Notes: a model not told the origin generated them from the letters alone. Positions 23,409 through 36,400 are shown, counted from the stretch's first letter. The stretch is 64,000 nucleotides of DNA from Prunus persica (GCF_000346465.2 NC_034016.1:12457805-12521804); one strand, 5' to 3'. Numbers and translations are program-made.

Positions 23409-23712
23409 GTACTGCATGAGAGTCGTTTTAAGAAAAGAAAAGGAGCCAGACGACGTCCGTTTCACTACAAGTATGCATACGATATGATACAACGCCTTTC
23501 TCTTTGCCACAAGGCAATGGCTATTTGTTTCGTGCGCCAAAGGAAACATACAACGTCGTTTTATAGTTTTAATTTTGTAGGAAAACGACTTCCGCTGATT
23601 ACTTTGCAGGGTTTGGCCGTTTCAGACAACTATACGTTTAACTGGCAACAAAGCGAAGCTAACCTCTTTTAAGCTCAAAGGACATGAAGAAGAAGAAGAA
23701 ACCCCAAGCAAG
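23409..23712 (+). other. Promoter-like segment with an orphan first exon
   Basis: Several ACGACGTC / CGTCGTTTT / AAAACGACTT motifs cluster here, as in plant promoters. ATG at 23684 opens a Lys-rich nine-codon stretch (MKKKKKPQA) ending at a consensus donor AG|GTACAA at 23712. No downstream exon of a known protein was found before 25.6 kb, so this may be a truncated gene start or chance. Confidence 0.2.
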
Positions 23713-25690
23713 GTACAACTGAACGCTCTGCTTTATATATGAACCCTTTCCAAATTTATTTACTTATTTTGTTGTTTGGTAATGGAGAAATGGTGGACGA
23801 GCCGAGGGGTTCAAAATTTCAATTGCCTGAGAAAGGAAAATAAATTCTTAGTTCAATAAAGGAAATATTTTGATTTTTCCTCATGGATTTCTTTATTTTG
23901 TGTTGATGAAAGTTAGTAGTTGCTTTGAAAAATAACTTGGGAAGGATATTATTCTCTGGGCTGAACATGACAATGTATTGTCAACTATTATAGTTGCAAA
24001 AATTGAATGCTGACACATGGATGTCAAAAATCATATCCCTAAATATTTTTCTCTTTTAAAATCTATTTTAAATAAAATATAAATAGTAGTTTAATTAAAT
24101 TTACATAATATACTAAAAATTATTAAAATATTAAATTTAGCCCTTTGCTGTTGGAGACGCTTAAAATATAGTCTGACACTACTACTTATAAAATCAGTTA
24201 TTAAAGAACTAAATGTAGCCCGAAGCTAAATATAGCCCTGCTCACCTGAAAATGGCCTAACATTCCTTTCAATGTATATAAGTGCACTAATGCCAAATGG
24301 ATAGGCTCAAAATTCATGATTAAAATATCGGGTTGACTATGCCCATCTAAACCGACAGTGTTTAATTTTAGCCGTATTAGCTAGGTCATCTTGGATTCAT
24401 CTGGTATCCCTCAAGTACATGATCAATAACATTATTCTAATTCTAAGAGTGTTTAATGACGACACTTTCATCCACAAGGACAGCAGATCTATGATTAGGA
24501 AACTATGGCCGACCTTCAGCCTGTGAAATATTCTGGCACAGACAACAGCGACTTAGCTATTGCATGTCAATGGAATATGGAAAAGAACAAAAATAATTTA
24601 TACGATTTGAAGGTCAATGGAATATAAAAATTGAATTAGATGATGTGTATTATAGAACAAAATTTTGTATTTGTTTCACAATATAGCTGTTTGGATGGTG
24701 TTCATACAATACCTGTTTATTTTGTAGCATGTTTATATTGTGTATAATTCATAAAATATATATTTTCTTAGCAGCATTGAGATGAAAAAAAAAAAAATAG
24801 TACTTGACACTTATTTAAAGACAAGTTCGTCCAAAATTGATTCCGGGTATGCAATCAAAAGAAGAAAAGGAAATTCGTTTTCATCCTACCCAAGAAAATG
24901 GCTTCAAGTATTTGTTGTGTGTTCACTATATATGGTTATTTGCTATACTAAGTCGAAATATAATGAGATGTTGGGGAAAACTGAAATTTTTTGTACATTT
25001 TTTGTCACATAAACTAAAGACACAAGAATACCGGTTTTTAGTGAAAAAAGAACTGACACGCCATTAGCAGGAGTCCAAAAACATAACTTAAAGGTGCTTC
25101 TTGTTAAAATTTTGGACAGATTTTATGGCCGAAGATTGATACGTCAACTGTTGGCCATAAGAATATATAAAGCCGCAGATTGACTGTAGTGACTACGGTG
25201 GATCATCCTTCCTAGGGAGCGAAAATTCTACCAAACTCTAGGTGTATCGATGCGCCAAAAGATATGGGCCATTGGATGAGACGAGCGTGGATGTGGAGTT
25301 ACTGGTTGTGTAGGTTAATTTTAAAAATAAACAAACAAAAATTGAAATGTGAAAACGTGAAACACTTTCCTCTGTATATTTCGCTCTTTGTTCCACTGTT
25401 TCTCTCTCTTCTTCAATCGCGTTGGGCTTCTTGGTTCAAACTCCGGTGGTGGGCAACGAATTGGAGTTCAATCTACTGTTGGATATCAATTGGTAGATCT
25501 ATCCTAGAAAGTAGAGAATTTAAGCATTTCTGTAATCATATTTCCTTGAGGTACATATATATTTTCCTATGGAATTCGAATTGCATTTAGATACCATCTG
25601 TGTGTGTGCCAAAACCAATTTCATGTCTAGTGGCTTGACTGAAAGGGGAGCAAAAATTCCTCAAGCCATGGTGGGTTCCATCTTGCCTCT
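23713..25690. other. Gene-free interval
   Basis: No supported gene, RNA or transposon end pair. Open frames near 24782-25067 and 25264-25781 are AT-driven and have no recognisable domain. Confidence 0.45.
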
Positions 25691-25699
25691 AGTAGTATT

Positions 25700-26075
25700 T
25701 GTTAAGGTGGCAAAGCGTAATAAGTTTGATATGTGGTTTTTTAATGCAATTACCCAATTGGTTAGGCAATTTTTGCATTGAGAATGAAAATGCAATAGGT
25801 ATTTGATATTGAATCAAATTATCAATTTGTTAGGCGGCTTTTACAATTAATGTAGCAAACTACTATGTTATTGGCAACATTTTGCATTTTGGGAACGGAC
25901 ATACAATAGGTACTATGACATGTGATTTTTGAATCTAATTACCAACTCATTTTGTGGCGTTTGCAATGTTCAGTGTATGCAAATTGCCATATTATTGGCC
26001 GCCTATTGCATTTTGAGAATGGAAATGCAATAGGTACTTTGATATATGATTTTTGAATGCAATTACCAAACCAAG
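25700..26075. repeat. Degenerate tandem repeat, about 110-125 bp period, three copies
   Basis: The block GCATTTTGAGAATGGAAATG + CAATAGGTA + a GATTTTTGAATGCAATTACCAA-type follow-on occurs three times; the CAATAGGT anchor sits at 25793, 25904 and 26028. Copies differ by many point changes. No coding role is seen. Confidence 0.65.
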
Positions 26076-26694
26076 CGTGAAGTGTGCTACCTCGAAAATG
26101 TGTACCGTAAATGAGTTGAATCACTTAAACGTACTTAATAATATAAATGCATGCAAAGGACTCACTAGTGTAGTGGTTTTGACGTGATTGGTCGTGACCA
26201 CCTCTACGATAAACGGGTAAATGAACGATACCTAAAATTTAGCATAACCAATCTTGTATACATACCCTAGCATAACCAATTTTGGTGTGGTTGGTCGTGG
26301 TGTGAAGGTCTGCCACGTAGGCAATTAACAAAAATTTTGACGGTGAAGTTAACAACATAACCAAAATGCAACAAATTAAAAATATTAAGGTACATAATTG
26401 TTAAAATTAAGAGTGAAGGAGCAAACATGCCTTAAGGGTGAGAATTCAAAGTATTAAATTGAAATTAACCCCTTTTCTTTTATGAAACAAAAAGAAGGTT
26501 TTTCGGGGGAAGGATTGTTTTAATAGGTTTTTATTGTTTGCAAATTTTATTTTTATAATTTTAATTGGAAAAGACTAATTATCCATGAAAAGAAGTCGCA
26601 TGCCGACTACATGATAATTTTTTTTAATGGAATGGACGGGTCAGCGGCCCACTACTAACAACACCGATATTGTTTTCAACTTAACCATTTGCAA

Positions 26695-26825
26695 AGCTAA
26701 GTAGGTATGAGGTTTTATCACAAAAGGTATCAGTGATATTAGTAATGGAACCATTCATTATATGTTATATTTTATTTAATCAAGTTCCTAATGTGGGACT
26801 TCATATTCTTCAACACAAGTGACAT
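26695..26825. repeat. Dispersed repeat, also present in an intron of SFH copy B
   Basis: The segment holds ATTAGTAATGGAACCA and later TTCTTCAACACAAG; the same ordered motifs occur at 42650-42760 (ATTAGTAGTGGAACCA ... TTCTTCAACACATG). The two are alignable over about 110 bases on the same strand. Type unknown; an old SINE or LTR fragment is possible. Confidence 0.55.
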
Positions 26826-27135
26826 ATCTAAAATATTCTCGAAATAAAATATATGTATTGACTTATGTTGAAGAATAAAAATTCATTTACTAAACCCGAA
26901 TTATGAAAAATTTTATTGACATAAACCAAATTTTCCAAAAATTATATTCATATATGTCAAACTTAAGATCATATTCAACTAAAAATTAAATTGTGGAAAT
27001 TGCCGCCACAATCTGGCAAGAGTTTGTCCAAATTACTTATTTGTCTTCTCTTGCTTACAAATAAATAAGAGAAATATAATTGAATTTAGACAGCTAATAA
27101 AGCATGCATAATAAGAAATTAAGAATAAACCCTAA

Positions 27136-28375
27136 GGGCTCGTTTGGTACGTCGGACTGTACTGACTAATTTCTGTCGGATAGTATTAATCTATTCCGGA
27201 GAGTACTGACTATTTAGCCATAATATTATAAGGCGTTTGGTGCTGTTTCGGATAAATAATTTAACTAAGTTATACTGTGTTTGGTGATGTTTCAGATAAC
27301 ATCATATCAGACTATTTATAAATATAAAAATATAAAAAAAAATTTGATAATTTTAATGGAAATTGAGATTCAAATGACACAAATTTTTTTTGGTAAGATT
27401 CATATGACAATATTTATTTTTCAATTGTTTTTGCCAAGATTTTTTTTCATATAACCCATTATCATAATTATAGTATCTCATAAAAATTCCAACATACTCG
27501 CATACGTTAATAAAAACAATACCAAATAATGTATAATTCAAAGTGATCACATATTAAGGTAACAAGAGAATCACAACTCCCTCGCCTCAAGTAAGAGCAG
27601 AACAAATGCTTTTCTCATAGCACCATCCACTGTCAGGAATGTTTTTTTTTATCATTTGCTTTCTCCAAAATTAGCCGTAGTGCCTTAATTTGGTCATTAA
27701 TAGACAAGTCCATCTTTGCTTTTCTAATAACAATTGACAAAGAAAAAAAAATGGTTCCTAGAATTCAGTTTCATACATTTTTAATTTTGTAATTTTGCTC
27801 TCCTAATCGTCAGGTATGTATGTATTCAACTAAACTACCAATACTAGCACAGTTGTTTGTTTTTTGACGAAAACTGGCAATACTCTGTTTAATACCAACA
27901 ATCTAAATATTCCCACAACGTCGAATCACTATATCACATACAAAGAAAACATTCGATTAAAAAAAATACCCAAAAAAAAAAATTCATAACCTAATTTCTA
28001 CTAAAAATTTGAAATATATAAAGCATATTGGAGAGAGTATGAAAAAAGAGAGAAAGTGAGCGATGGATACCTGGAGAAGAGTGAAGAAAATAACATGTGG
28101 AGAAGATAGTAGAGAACAACCCTAGGGAGAAGAAGATGAAAAGAGCATCTGATTTTTTTTGTAGAACTCGTGTTCTTTTTCCCTAGCCATATAATTAAGC
28201 GTGTATTATCTAAACCGGGGTGTGTGGGTTGTATTAGTTAGTCAGGTAAGGAGAGTATTAAAAGTCCAACCCGTATAAAATAGTCGGATAATTAAATAAT
28301 ACAAGTTGACACCAAACACCTGACATAGACTATTTACTCATATTCAAAGTCTAATACGGTGTGCCAAACGAGTCC
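27136..28375. mobile_element. 1.24 kb PIF/Harbinger-type non-autonomous element
   Basis: The left end is GGGCTCGTTTGGTACGTCGG; the right end on the other strand is GGACTCGTTTGGCACACCGT. The target duplication is TAA on both sides (27133-27135, 28376-28378), the PIF/Harbinger signature. The interior has sub-terminal repeats of GGATAGTA/CTGACTATTTA type but no transposase or Myb-like frame, so it needs an autonomous partner. Confidence 0.85.
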
Positions 28376-28378
28376 TAA

Positions 28379-29035
28379 AAGTCATCTTTGACAAATTCTT
28401 TGGTATCTTCGACATTGCTTTTATCCATCGCACACAACCTTCTAAGGAGAAGAATCGAATATTAAAAAGTGAAAATAAAAAGAAATTTACTTTTCCCACT
28501 TTGCAAGTTTTTTCTTAGCGGTTTCTGCGGAGATGACCAACAACTAAAGTAGCTGCTTCAGCCTTCGATGCACAAATTGGACGTGTTTCATGCTGAAGGC
28601 TGCTTTCTTTCATTTATGAAAGATTACTTTTTTACTTTTAAAATATTAACAAAAAAACTTGTTGAAGATGATGACATATTAGTAAGCATATCAACAAATG
28701 GGATCCTCTCGAGGCTTGTAGCTCGATAAGGGATTGTCTTTAGGCTTGTAGTTCAAGTGATTGATTAAAAGAAGTTATTTTGCATTAAGGATAATGAATT
28801 TGTTAATTGATCAGGAGTTTTAGTTATAAACTTTCCTTTATTATGATATCAATATGATGAATTCTTATCTTTTTAGTATTTCCTTCTGACTTATGAGATT
28901 AGGTTAATAAAAGTCATATTTACGTACCATGGACAAAATAAATGCCCATTTAAGTTACAATTTATGGTTCGCTAAAAAAAAAACTCATAATTTAATGCGT
29001 GTTTATTTGAAAATATTTATTAAAAAATAGTTTTT
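28379..29035. other. Gene-free interval
   Basis: No gene, RNA or bounded transposon seen. A small direct repeat (GGCTTGTAGCTCGATAAG / GGCTTGTAGTTCAAGTGA) occurs near 28713-28760. Confidence 0.4.
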
Positions 29036-29041
29036 TTTTAT

Positions 29042-29178
29042 AATACAAGCGATAGTTTAAATTATTAGAGGAAGACGAGTTTCTCACACATACATACACA
29101 CACTATTAATGTGCTATGGGATTCGAACATGAGACTACTGATGCCCAAATCAAAGCTTTTTCACTGAACTAGAACTTA
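29042..29178 (-). mobile_element. SINE-like element (family 1)
   Basis: On the minus strand: AGTTCAGTGAAAAAGCTTTG, box B TCATGTTCGAATCCC (closest of the copies to a tRNA B box), then ATGTGTGTGTATG and the family end AAACTATCGCTTGTATT. Confidence 0.65.
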
Positions 29179-29189
29179 TTAATATAAAA

Positions 29190-30825
29190 AAAAAAGATTA
29201 ATTTATTTAGAGAGAAATCATAATTTGTTTATAAAGAAAAAATATATGTGCTATATTTAGTTACTCACACGCGTGAACAACTCACCTTAATAACACCCTA
29301 CCAGAGGAATGCCCAACATCTTTCTAGAACCCTAATGTCATCCAAGCTAATATTCTGTGGCTGCGCAAAAAGATTAGTAATATGAGAGGAAAAGATGAAG
29401 GATAAATCATACAAAATAATACAAAAGTGAGTCCAACATTGAAAGGGCCATGCGCCGTTGGTGGGTCCACAAAAGCTACGTATTGCCAACTTTTAGCCCT
29501 TCTCTCACTGCATGCGAAGGCATGATTTTTTGTGTTTTTTGTTTGTTTATTAATTTAAAATGAAATGTAATTACCCAAAAAAGGAAAGTGACAAAATGTG
29601 GGGCCTAAGTCTGACAAGATTTGTGAAGTTCTTTTAGATTCTCTAAATCAACTTGGTTGAAAAATATCGATAGTTTAAAAATACGAAAAATTTTAATAAA
29701 AATATAAAAAAAATTATGAATATCGATAAAAATTGAGTAAAAATCATTGAAATTGTAAGAAAAACTTAAAAATTTTGAGGATGTTTATTTAGTCAATTAT
29801 CTATTAGTTTTTTTTTTTAAAGGAAGAAAATGCTTTGCATGATGGATTTAACTGATTTAAGTTGATTATATAGCGAGCTGATAAACACTGTGAGTGTAGA
29901 ATATATGTAATAATTAATAAAAAAAGATAAAACATACCATAATCATTTATTTATAATGATTTACTATAATATTTTACATTTTATACATTGCATAGTAAGA
30001 TACATGCGTGACTTAGTACCACATTGAGTTCCTCTAATGTTCAAATTTTTTACTATCTTCATCATCTCTATGTGTTGAGTAAGTGTATTGTGAAAAGTAG
30101 TCATCAAATGATAAATCCCCGAAATAGTTTTGCATGTAGTTGTTAACATGTCACCTATATGGATCCAAAATTAGTTGACGTTGTCTATATAGCGATATTT
30201 TCGATATTATCATGATATTTTGACTGAATGTTGTTGAAGTGTGTGAGAAATTATTGACGTAGATATTTTTCGATATTATCCTTGATATTATTGATAATTA
30301 TACGATATATGTATGGATATGTTCCAAAATATCATAGACCCGAAAAACTGATAATATCCTTGATATTTCATCGATATTATTGATATTTTAGACCTTACTT
30401 TTAACAATATTTTTTAAACTTTCTTAAATAAATAAAAAATATTATTATATCATAAACATTTTACTCTTAAATCATAATTATTTATTTGTATTTTTAGTAT
30501 TCGCACTCATATCATAAGATTCTTGAGGGTCATTGATAGTGAAGGAGAGACACATTATTACTACTTTTCCTTGATCAAGATTGCTATTTTTGGTCTGCCC
30601 TTCATCAAGATTCAAGACCCAACATCTACAAACTAAATAATTGAAAAGTTTAATAAAAATATCCAAAAGAAGAGTTGTAGGATCTTTGACATTTATTGAA
30701 AATGGTTATCTTTCCTTACATAAATATTTGAATTAAAAACCTATCGATCGTCATTCTATTTACTTCATACTATTTGAGTTAAGTAAAGGCTCATCTGTAG
30801 AAATGATTCATTTCACAATGGTTAA
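29190..30825. other. Gene-free interval rich in ATCGATATT repeats
   Basis: Between about 29655 and 30390 the words ATCGATA, CGATATTAT and TGATATT recur on both strands, the kind of AT foldback sequence left by old DNA transposons; no paired ends could be fixed. Three short minus-strand open frames have no domain. No gene called. Confidence 0.4.
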
Positions 30826-30839
30826 GCTCCGCATACAAT

Positions 30840-30985
30840 AACCAATGAGGTGTTAGTTGGATTGGCTCAGATCTTTGGTGTGCTTCCAAATGATCTTAGG
30901 TTCAAGCTTTTGTAATACCCATGTGTGTGAGTTTTCTCCTTCCTCCTTCCTAACCTTTATGCCAAAAAAAAAAAAAAAAAAAAAC
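30840..30985 (+). mobile_element. SINE with A21 tail and 14 bp target duplication
   Basis: Box-A-like TTAGTTGGATTGGCTCAG and box-B-like TTAGGTTCAAGC are followed by a pyrimidine-rich body and 21 A (30964-30984). It is flanked by GCTCCGCATACAAT (30826-30839) and GCTCCACATACAAT (30986-30999), 13 of 14 identical. Tail, boxes and duplication together make a firm SINE call. It differs in sequence from family 1. Confidence 0.85.
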
Positions 30986-31769
30986 GCTCCACATACAATG
31001 TAAATTCAAAAGAAAGAAAATAGCCCACATCCATTGTGGTCCTATGATTTGAATCACTCATTATTTTAGTTACCATTCAAGAATTATTGTTGTAAAAAAT
31101 CAGCTTACTTATAAAACATTTCGTAATTAATTTCATCAAAAATATTGAAGTGGTTTTATCACAAGCATTGTATTCATCCATGTATTTCAACTTATTTTTT
31201 CTTCTTATTTATTTATTTATTTATAAGTACTTGAGCTTAATTAGATGACTGAATGATATTAATGACATGTTCACTTATCGAGGATGAATATTGAAATTAT
31301 TTCAATTCATGTTTTCTATTTTATTAATACATGTATTGAAATTATTCCAAATTTTGACTTCCTATGTGTTTACTAATAGAAAGGGAATACAAAACATTAT
31401 GTGAGTTTCACATTAAAATTCGTAATACTTGACCCATTTCCTCTCTGGCCAAGCTACCTTGATGCATGAATTCTCTCATTCTCAGTATGTAAACATGCCC
31501 TTAATTTAATTGATTTTTTTTTTCCATCAAATATCTCTTGGCCTAATAGTATTTCTTCCCAATATTAAAAGATGTTAAGTTTGAATATCACTTCTTCCAT
31601 TGATTAAAAATAATGTAAAAACAAAAAACAAATTGATCATGAAAAAGCATTCTTGGTGAACCTTCTAACAAGATCCTCAAAATTAAATTCCGGATAATCT
31701 CTTTTATCTATGCATACGCTATTTCACATTTGATTGTATTTGTTTGAATCAATTAATGCCAAAAAAAGA

Positions 31770-31885
31770 ATTGACTTGTAGATCAGTAGTTAGATGTTCA
31801 AATTCCATAACACCTAAGTTATGTGTGTATGAGAAACTCCTCACACCGTCGTAGTTTGTATTATAACTTGTATTAAAAAAAACAA
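31770..31885 (+). mobile_element. SINE-like element (family 1)
   Basis: Starts GACTTGTAGATCAGTAGTTA, has a diverged box B (GATGTTCAAATTCC), then TATGTGTGTATGAGAAACTC and the family end GTAGTTTGTATTATAACTTG with an A tail. Plus-strand partner of the copies at 9045 and 29042. Confidence 0.6.
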
Positions 31886-32362
31886 ATTCATACTTAGGAA
31901 TTTTTTCGACTTTGGACAGAAAAATACCACTAACAACAAATTTTTTAATATTTTAATATTTTATGAGGAACCAAAAAGTCAAAGAAAAGCATTTATAATT
32001 CTCTACCGACCTAAACACCCCCAATAGTTATTATCTCCACTCCACACTACAAAATAAAAAACAGAATACCAAAATAAATAAATAAACACAAATTAAAATT
32101 AAAATAAAAGACAAAAAAAAAAGTGTCAAATTGTAGGTTTGTTCCATCTCCCAACATAGCACGTGCAAAAATACAAAGAACAAAACATCATTAATACTCC
32201 CATAAATACGAATTCTCCCTCCATTCCCGGCTGACAAAATTATTAGTCAATTACTGAATAATTACAAAAACCTCCCGGCCCAGAAGGCGTTTTACAAATA
32301 ATTACTCCCATTTACCACTCAACTACCGCCGGCAGATTCCGTCTTCAACGCTCTTCACCCGC

Positions 32363-32425
32363 CACGTGTCCCGGACCCGCTGGGCCCCACCGCCTTCCGC
32401 ATCTCACCAAGTCCAACTATAAGTA
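32363..32425 (+). promoter_or_regulatory. Core promoter of SFH copy A: G-box and TATA
   Basis: CACGTG (32363-32368, in GCCACGTGTCC, a G-box/ABRE core) is followed 50 bases later by CTATAAGTA (32417-32425) and then a CT-rich leader (ACTCTCTCATTCTTTC). The non-coding first exon then runs to a donor at 32646 (AAAG|GTACAT). Confidence 0.55.
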
Positions 32426-32764
32426 CAAATCAAACTCTACTCTCTCATTCTTTCTTTCTCTCTCTTCGCCGTCGCCTGTTTACGATTTTATTTATTTGTT
32501 AATTTAAAAGAGAGAGAAAAAGAAAAAAAGAATCTTTCGACAATTTCTGTGAATCCGTTACACACAAGACGCTCCAGCTGCAGATCGGCTCATAGGGAGC
32601 TTGCTGACCGATCTTCCTACTGATCAACGGCGACACGAAACCAAAGGTACATTGCTCTTCACATTTCTTGCTGTGAGATAGCTTTGGAGATTCGGGGTTT
32701 GATTTTGGCGGTTTCTAGGGTTTCTGATGTAAATGCGAGTTTTTGACAGAGTGCATTTGCGTTG

Positions 32765-33484
32765 ATGCGTGTGGCTGATCAGAGTGTAGAATGTCAGGCC
32801 CGCTGGATCGGTTCGCCAGGCCTTGTGAGTCGTCTTTCTCTCTCCTCGCTTTGCTTTTTTGTCGGCGATATGCTGCTCGTTTTGCTTCTTGGTGTGCTTG
32901 TTTCTTGCTGCTGAATCTGTTAGGGTTTGTGTGCTCTTGAGGCACTGTGGTTGTGGATGTGTTCAGTTTGCTAAATTTGGGGGTTCCGTTTGGTTGCTGA
33001 GAAAACTCAGAAGATGAAGGAGCTTTGAATTTTGACTTTTTCTTTCCCCTTTTTGTGTGTGAGAAATGATTGCTTGAGTATACGGCTGTTCTTTTTCTTG
33101 TGTCAAGATATCGACCTATAAAATTTGTTGTTTTTCTAGTTTTCTTTTTAATGTTTTCCTTTTCTATTTTTACATTTTATCAGGGACCAAAACGAGCAGT
33201 CTTAGTGAAATGCGCTTTATGGTTAATTTGATGAATACTTAGGTTAAATTTGAAGTTTTAAAAGAAAGTTTCAATTTTTATGTGTAATTATGATTATGAT
33301 GGTCATATTTGTATTCTCACATGTCCATGTTTTTCCAATGCATGACACTCCAGTTGTTAATGTCGATGCTATTGTTATTGTGCCACAGGTTTTGAAGGAT
33401 TTTATGGTAGTGATGAGAGAAGAGAGAGGAAGTCTGACTTTGAGAACTCCGAGGATGAACGCAGGACTAGAATTGGGACTCTGA
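32765..33484 (+). promoter_or_regulatory. Overlapping out-of-frame uORF in SFH copy A mRNA
   Basis: An ATG lies 26 bases before the main start, downstream of the leader splice acceptor (32749). Its frame runs 20 codons to the exon end (32824) and, across the intron (33389 on), 31 more to TGA at 33482-33484: 51 codons overlapping the main ORF in another frame. Its start context is poor (T at -3), while the main ATG has A at -3, so leaky scanning would let most ribosomes pass. Confidence 0.5.
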
Positions 33485-36400
33485 AGAAGAAGGCGATAAA
33501 CGCATCTACCAAATTCAAACATTCTCTCAAGAAAAAGGGCAGTAGGAGAAAAAGTGATGGCCGAGTCAGCTCTGTTTCCATTGAAGATGTTCGTGACGTT
33601 GAAGAGCTGCAGGCTGTTGATGCCTTTCGACAAGCACTAATTATGGACGAATTGCTGCCCGAGAAGCATGATGATTATCATATGATGTTGAGGTGCTCAG
33701 TTGTTTACCTTGCGTCTTCATGTAATCATGCATGCAAATACTTGTGGAAGTTCATAATTGGATAGATACTTGTGCCACTTGAGTGATATCCTCATGTGAT
33801 ATTAAGATGAATGGGTGACTCAAACTGACCCCCCAATCAAATCACACCCATGCTTTAGATCGATTGGGTTTAGTTTTAGTTTTCTAGGGAAATGGGCAAT
33901 GGTAAAATGACAAAAGTAGAGGTGTAAGTCTCTTCTGATTCTGCTCCTTTGAGCTTTAGCTCACTCAAGTGTCACTTTGCCAATCTTATAGGTGATACCT
34001 AAATCTGGTTCATCTAAGATATAAGGTTTTCTGTTGTAGTTTATTGAAATATAGTTGCCAATTGTTATATTAATGTAGTGTGCATGGTGTTAGAAGTCAT
34101 ATAATGTATTAGGATAGTTGGGAGTGTATGTGGAAATAGTAACGATTTCATATCATATAACATGTTGGTAGAAAAATGTGGATGGTTTATCGAGTAAACT
34201 TTGTTCATTGATTATGATTCTATTATCTTGGTCTTAAACCCATGCTGCTTTGGATGTGCTTTTAAAGTGTACTTGATTGTTTCTATACTTTTAATTTGGT
34301 TTATACTATCTCACTTCTTTGTTTTGTTTTGTGTGATACGATTTGCCAGTTTTAAACATGAAGATTTTTACTTTCAGGTTCTTGAAAGCAAGGAAATTTG
34401 ATGTTGAAAAAGCAAAGCATATGTGGGCTGATATGCTTCAATGGAGAAGGGACTTCAGTGCCGACACTATTATGGAGGTAACTACAGCTGAAAGTTCATT
34501 TGAATTTGCAGGTTTTGGTACTTTTTTCTTTTTTCCTCATTCTATTTACAATGTTGATGTTTCTTTCAGGATTTTGAGTTCAAAGAGTTGAATGAAGTTC
34601 TAAAATATTACCCTCATGGGCATCATGGCGTGGATAAGGAGGGAAGACCAGTTTACATTGAAAGGTTGGGTAAAGTAGATCCCAACAAACTAATGCAGGT
34701 TACCACTATGGATCGGTATGTGAAATACCATGTTCAGGAGTTTGAGAAAAGCTTTGCAATAAAGTTTCCAGCTTGCACCATTGCTGCGAAGAGGCACATA
34801 GATTCAAGCACTACAATTTTAGATGTTCAAGGCGTGGTATGTTGCCTGTAATCAACCATTTAATATAATTAATCTGCATATTCAGTGCAATCATAATATC
34901 TAATGATTCAATATTTGTTCGCTTTAAATGTTTTTAGGGCTTCAAGAATTTTACAAAGTCTGCACGAGATTTAATTACGCGGTTGCAGAATGTTGATGGT
35001 AACAATTACCCTGAGGTGTGCAATCAGTTATGTTTAAAACTTTAATTATGCAGTGGCAGACTGTCGATGCTACTTGTTATATATACTATAAATTAAAATT
35101 CAACATTCTTAATTGGTGCAGACCCTGTGGCAAATGTTCATCATTAACGCTGGTCCTGGATTTAGGCTTCTGTGGAACACTGTAAAGACTTTTCTCGATC
35201 CTAGAACAACATCAAAGATTCATGTATGTAGAAATTACTTTTTCCTTGTATTGGAACTATAGCAATTAAAGTTTTGGTTTCACTGGCATGTCACGTATTT
35301 ATAATCCCTTTTTTTTTTCTTTGTATGCAACATTTTAGGTTCTTGGAAACAAATACCAGAACAAGTTGCTTGAGATAATAGATGCCAGGTGAGGGGGCAG
35401 CAGTGTATCTGTCATCTGTAATGCTATAACCTTGCTATGTTTACACAGAGATTTAGTGTATTATTCTTGTTCTAACTGTGATGTGAATCAAGATTGTTGA
35501 TCATGTGGAATCGTGGCTGAATCTGTGATATCTGATTGATAGGCAATAAAACATTGCGACCTCTGATGATTTTTGTCTTCTCTGATGATCATTATGTTTC
35601 CTATTGTTCATTTATAATTGCACTTAGCTTGAGACTTAAAAGATATTTCAAAATATGCAGTGAGTTGCCAGAGTTTCTGGGCGGCAGCTGTACCTGTGCA
35701 GATCAGGGAGGTTGCCTTCGATCTGATAAGGGGCCATGGAAAAACCCTGAGATACTGAAGGTTATTTCCTGCCCTCTAGATTTCTTTTGTGCTGCATATT
35801 CTGTTAACTTTTACCTGGTATATTGCCAAATTTTATTGCAAGTTATATTTGTTTGTTTCTGATGTCATGTTCTCTTTGTTTCAGATGGTTCTTAATGGTG
35901 AAGCACGACGTGCAAGGCAAGTTGTTAAAGTTCTAAACAGTGAAGGGAAGGTTCTTGCTTATGCTAAGCCACACTATCCAATGGTAAAACTTCTATACTT
36001 TTCACTTATTGCAGAATAAAAAGTGAGTTACTTTCGCATCAGTTTTTCACATTTTTTGGGGGATTATGTATTGAAGCAGGTAAAGGGTAGTGATACATCC
36101 ACTGCTGAGTCAGGATCTGAAGCGGAAGATATTGCATCCCCAAAAGCCTTGAAGAATTATTCACATCTTCGATTGACTCCTGTTCGTGAAGAGGTAGGTT
36201 TAACCTTTTCTTTATGTAATTATTGTGATTAATATATTCATTTATGCCATTCGATGCTTATAACTTATTTTAACTGATTAATGGGAAAAAAGGAACTTAT
36301 TTTGTACAAGTATTTGGTTTCTTTAAGACTAGTTGAGAAGGAAGAAGAGAAATGTGGATTACTTGGTGAGGTGGAAAATTTTGTCTTGTTCCGGGAAGAA

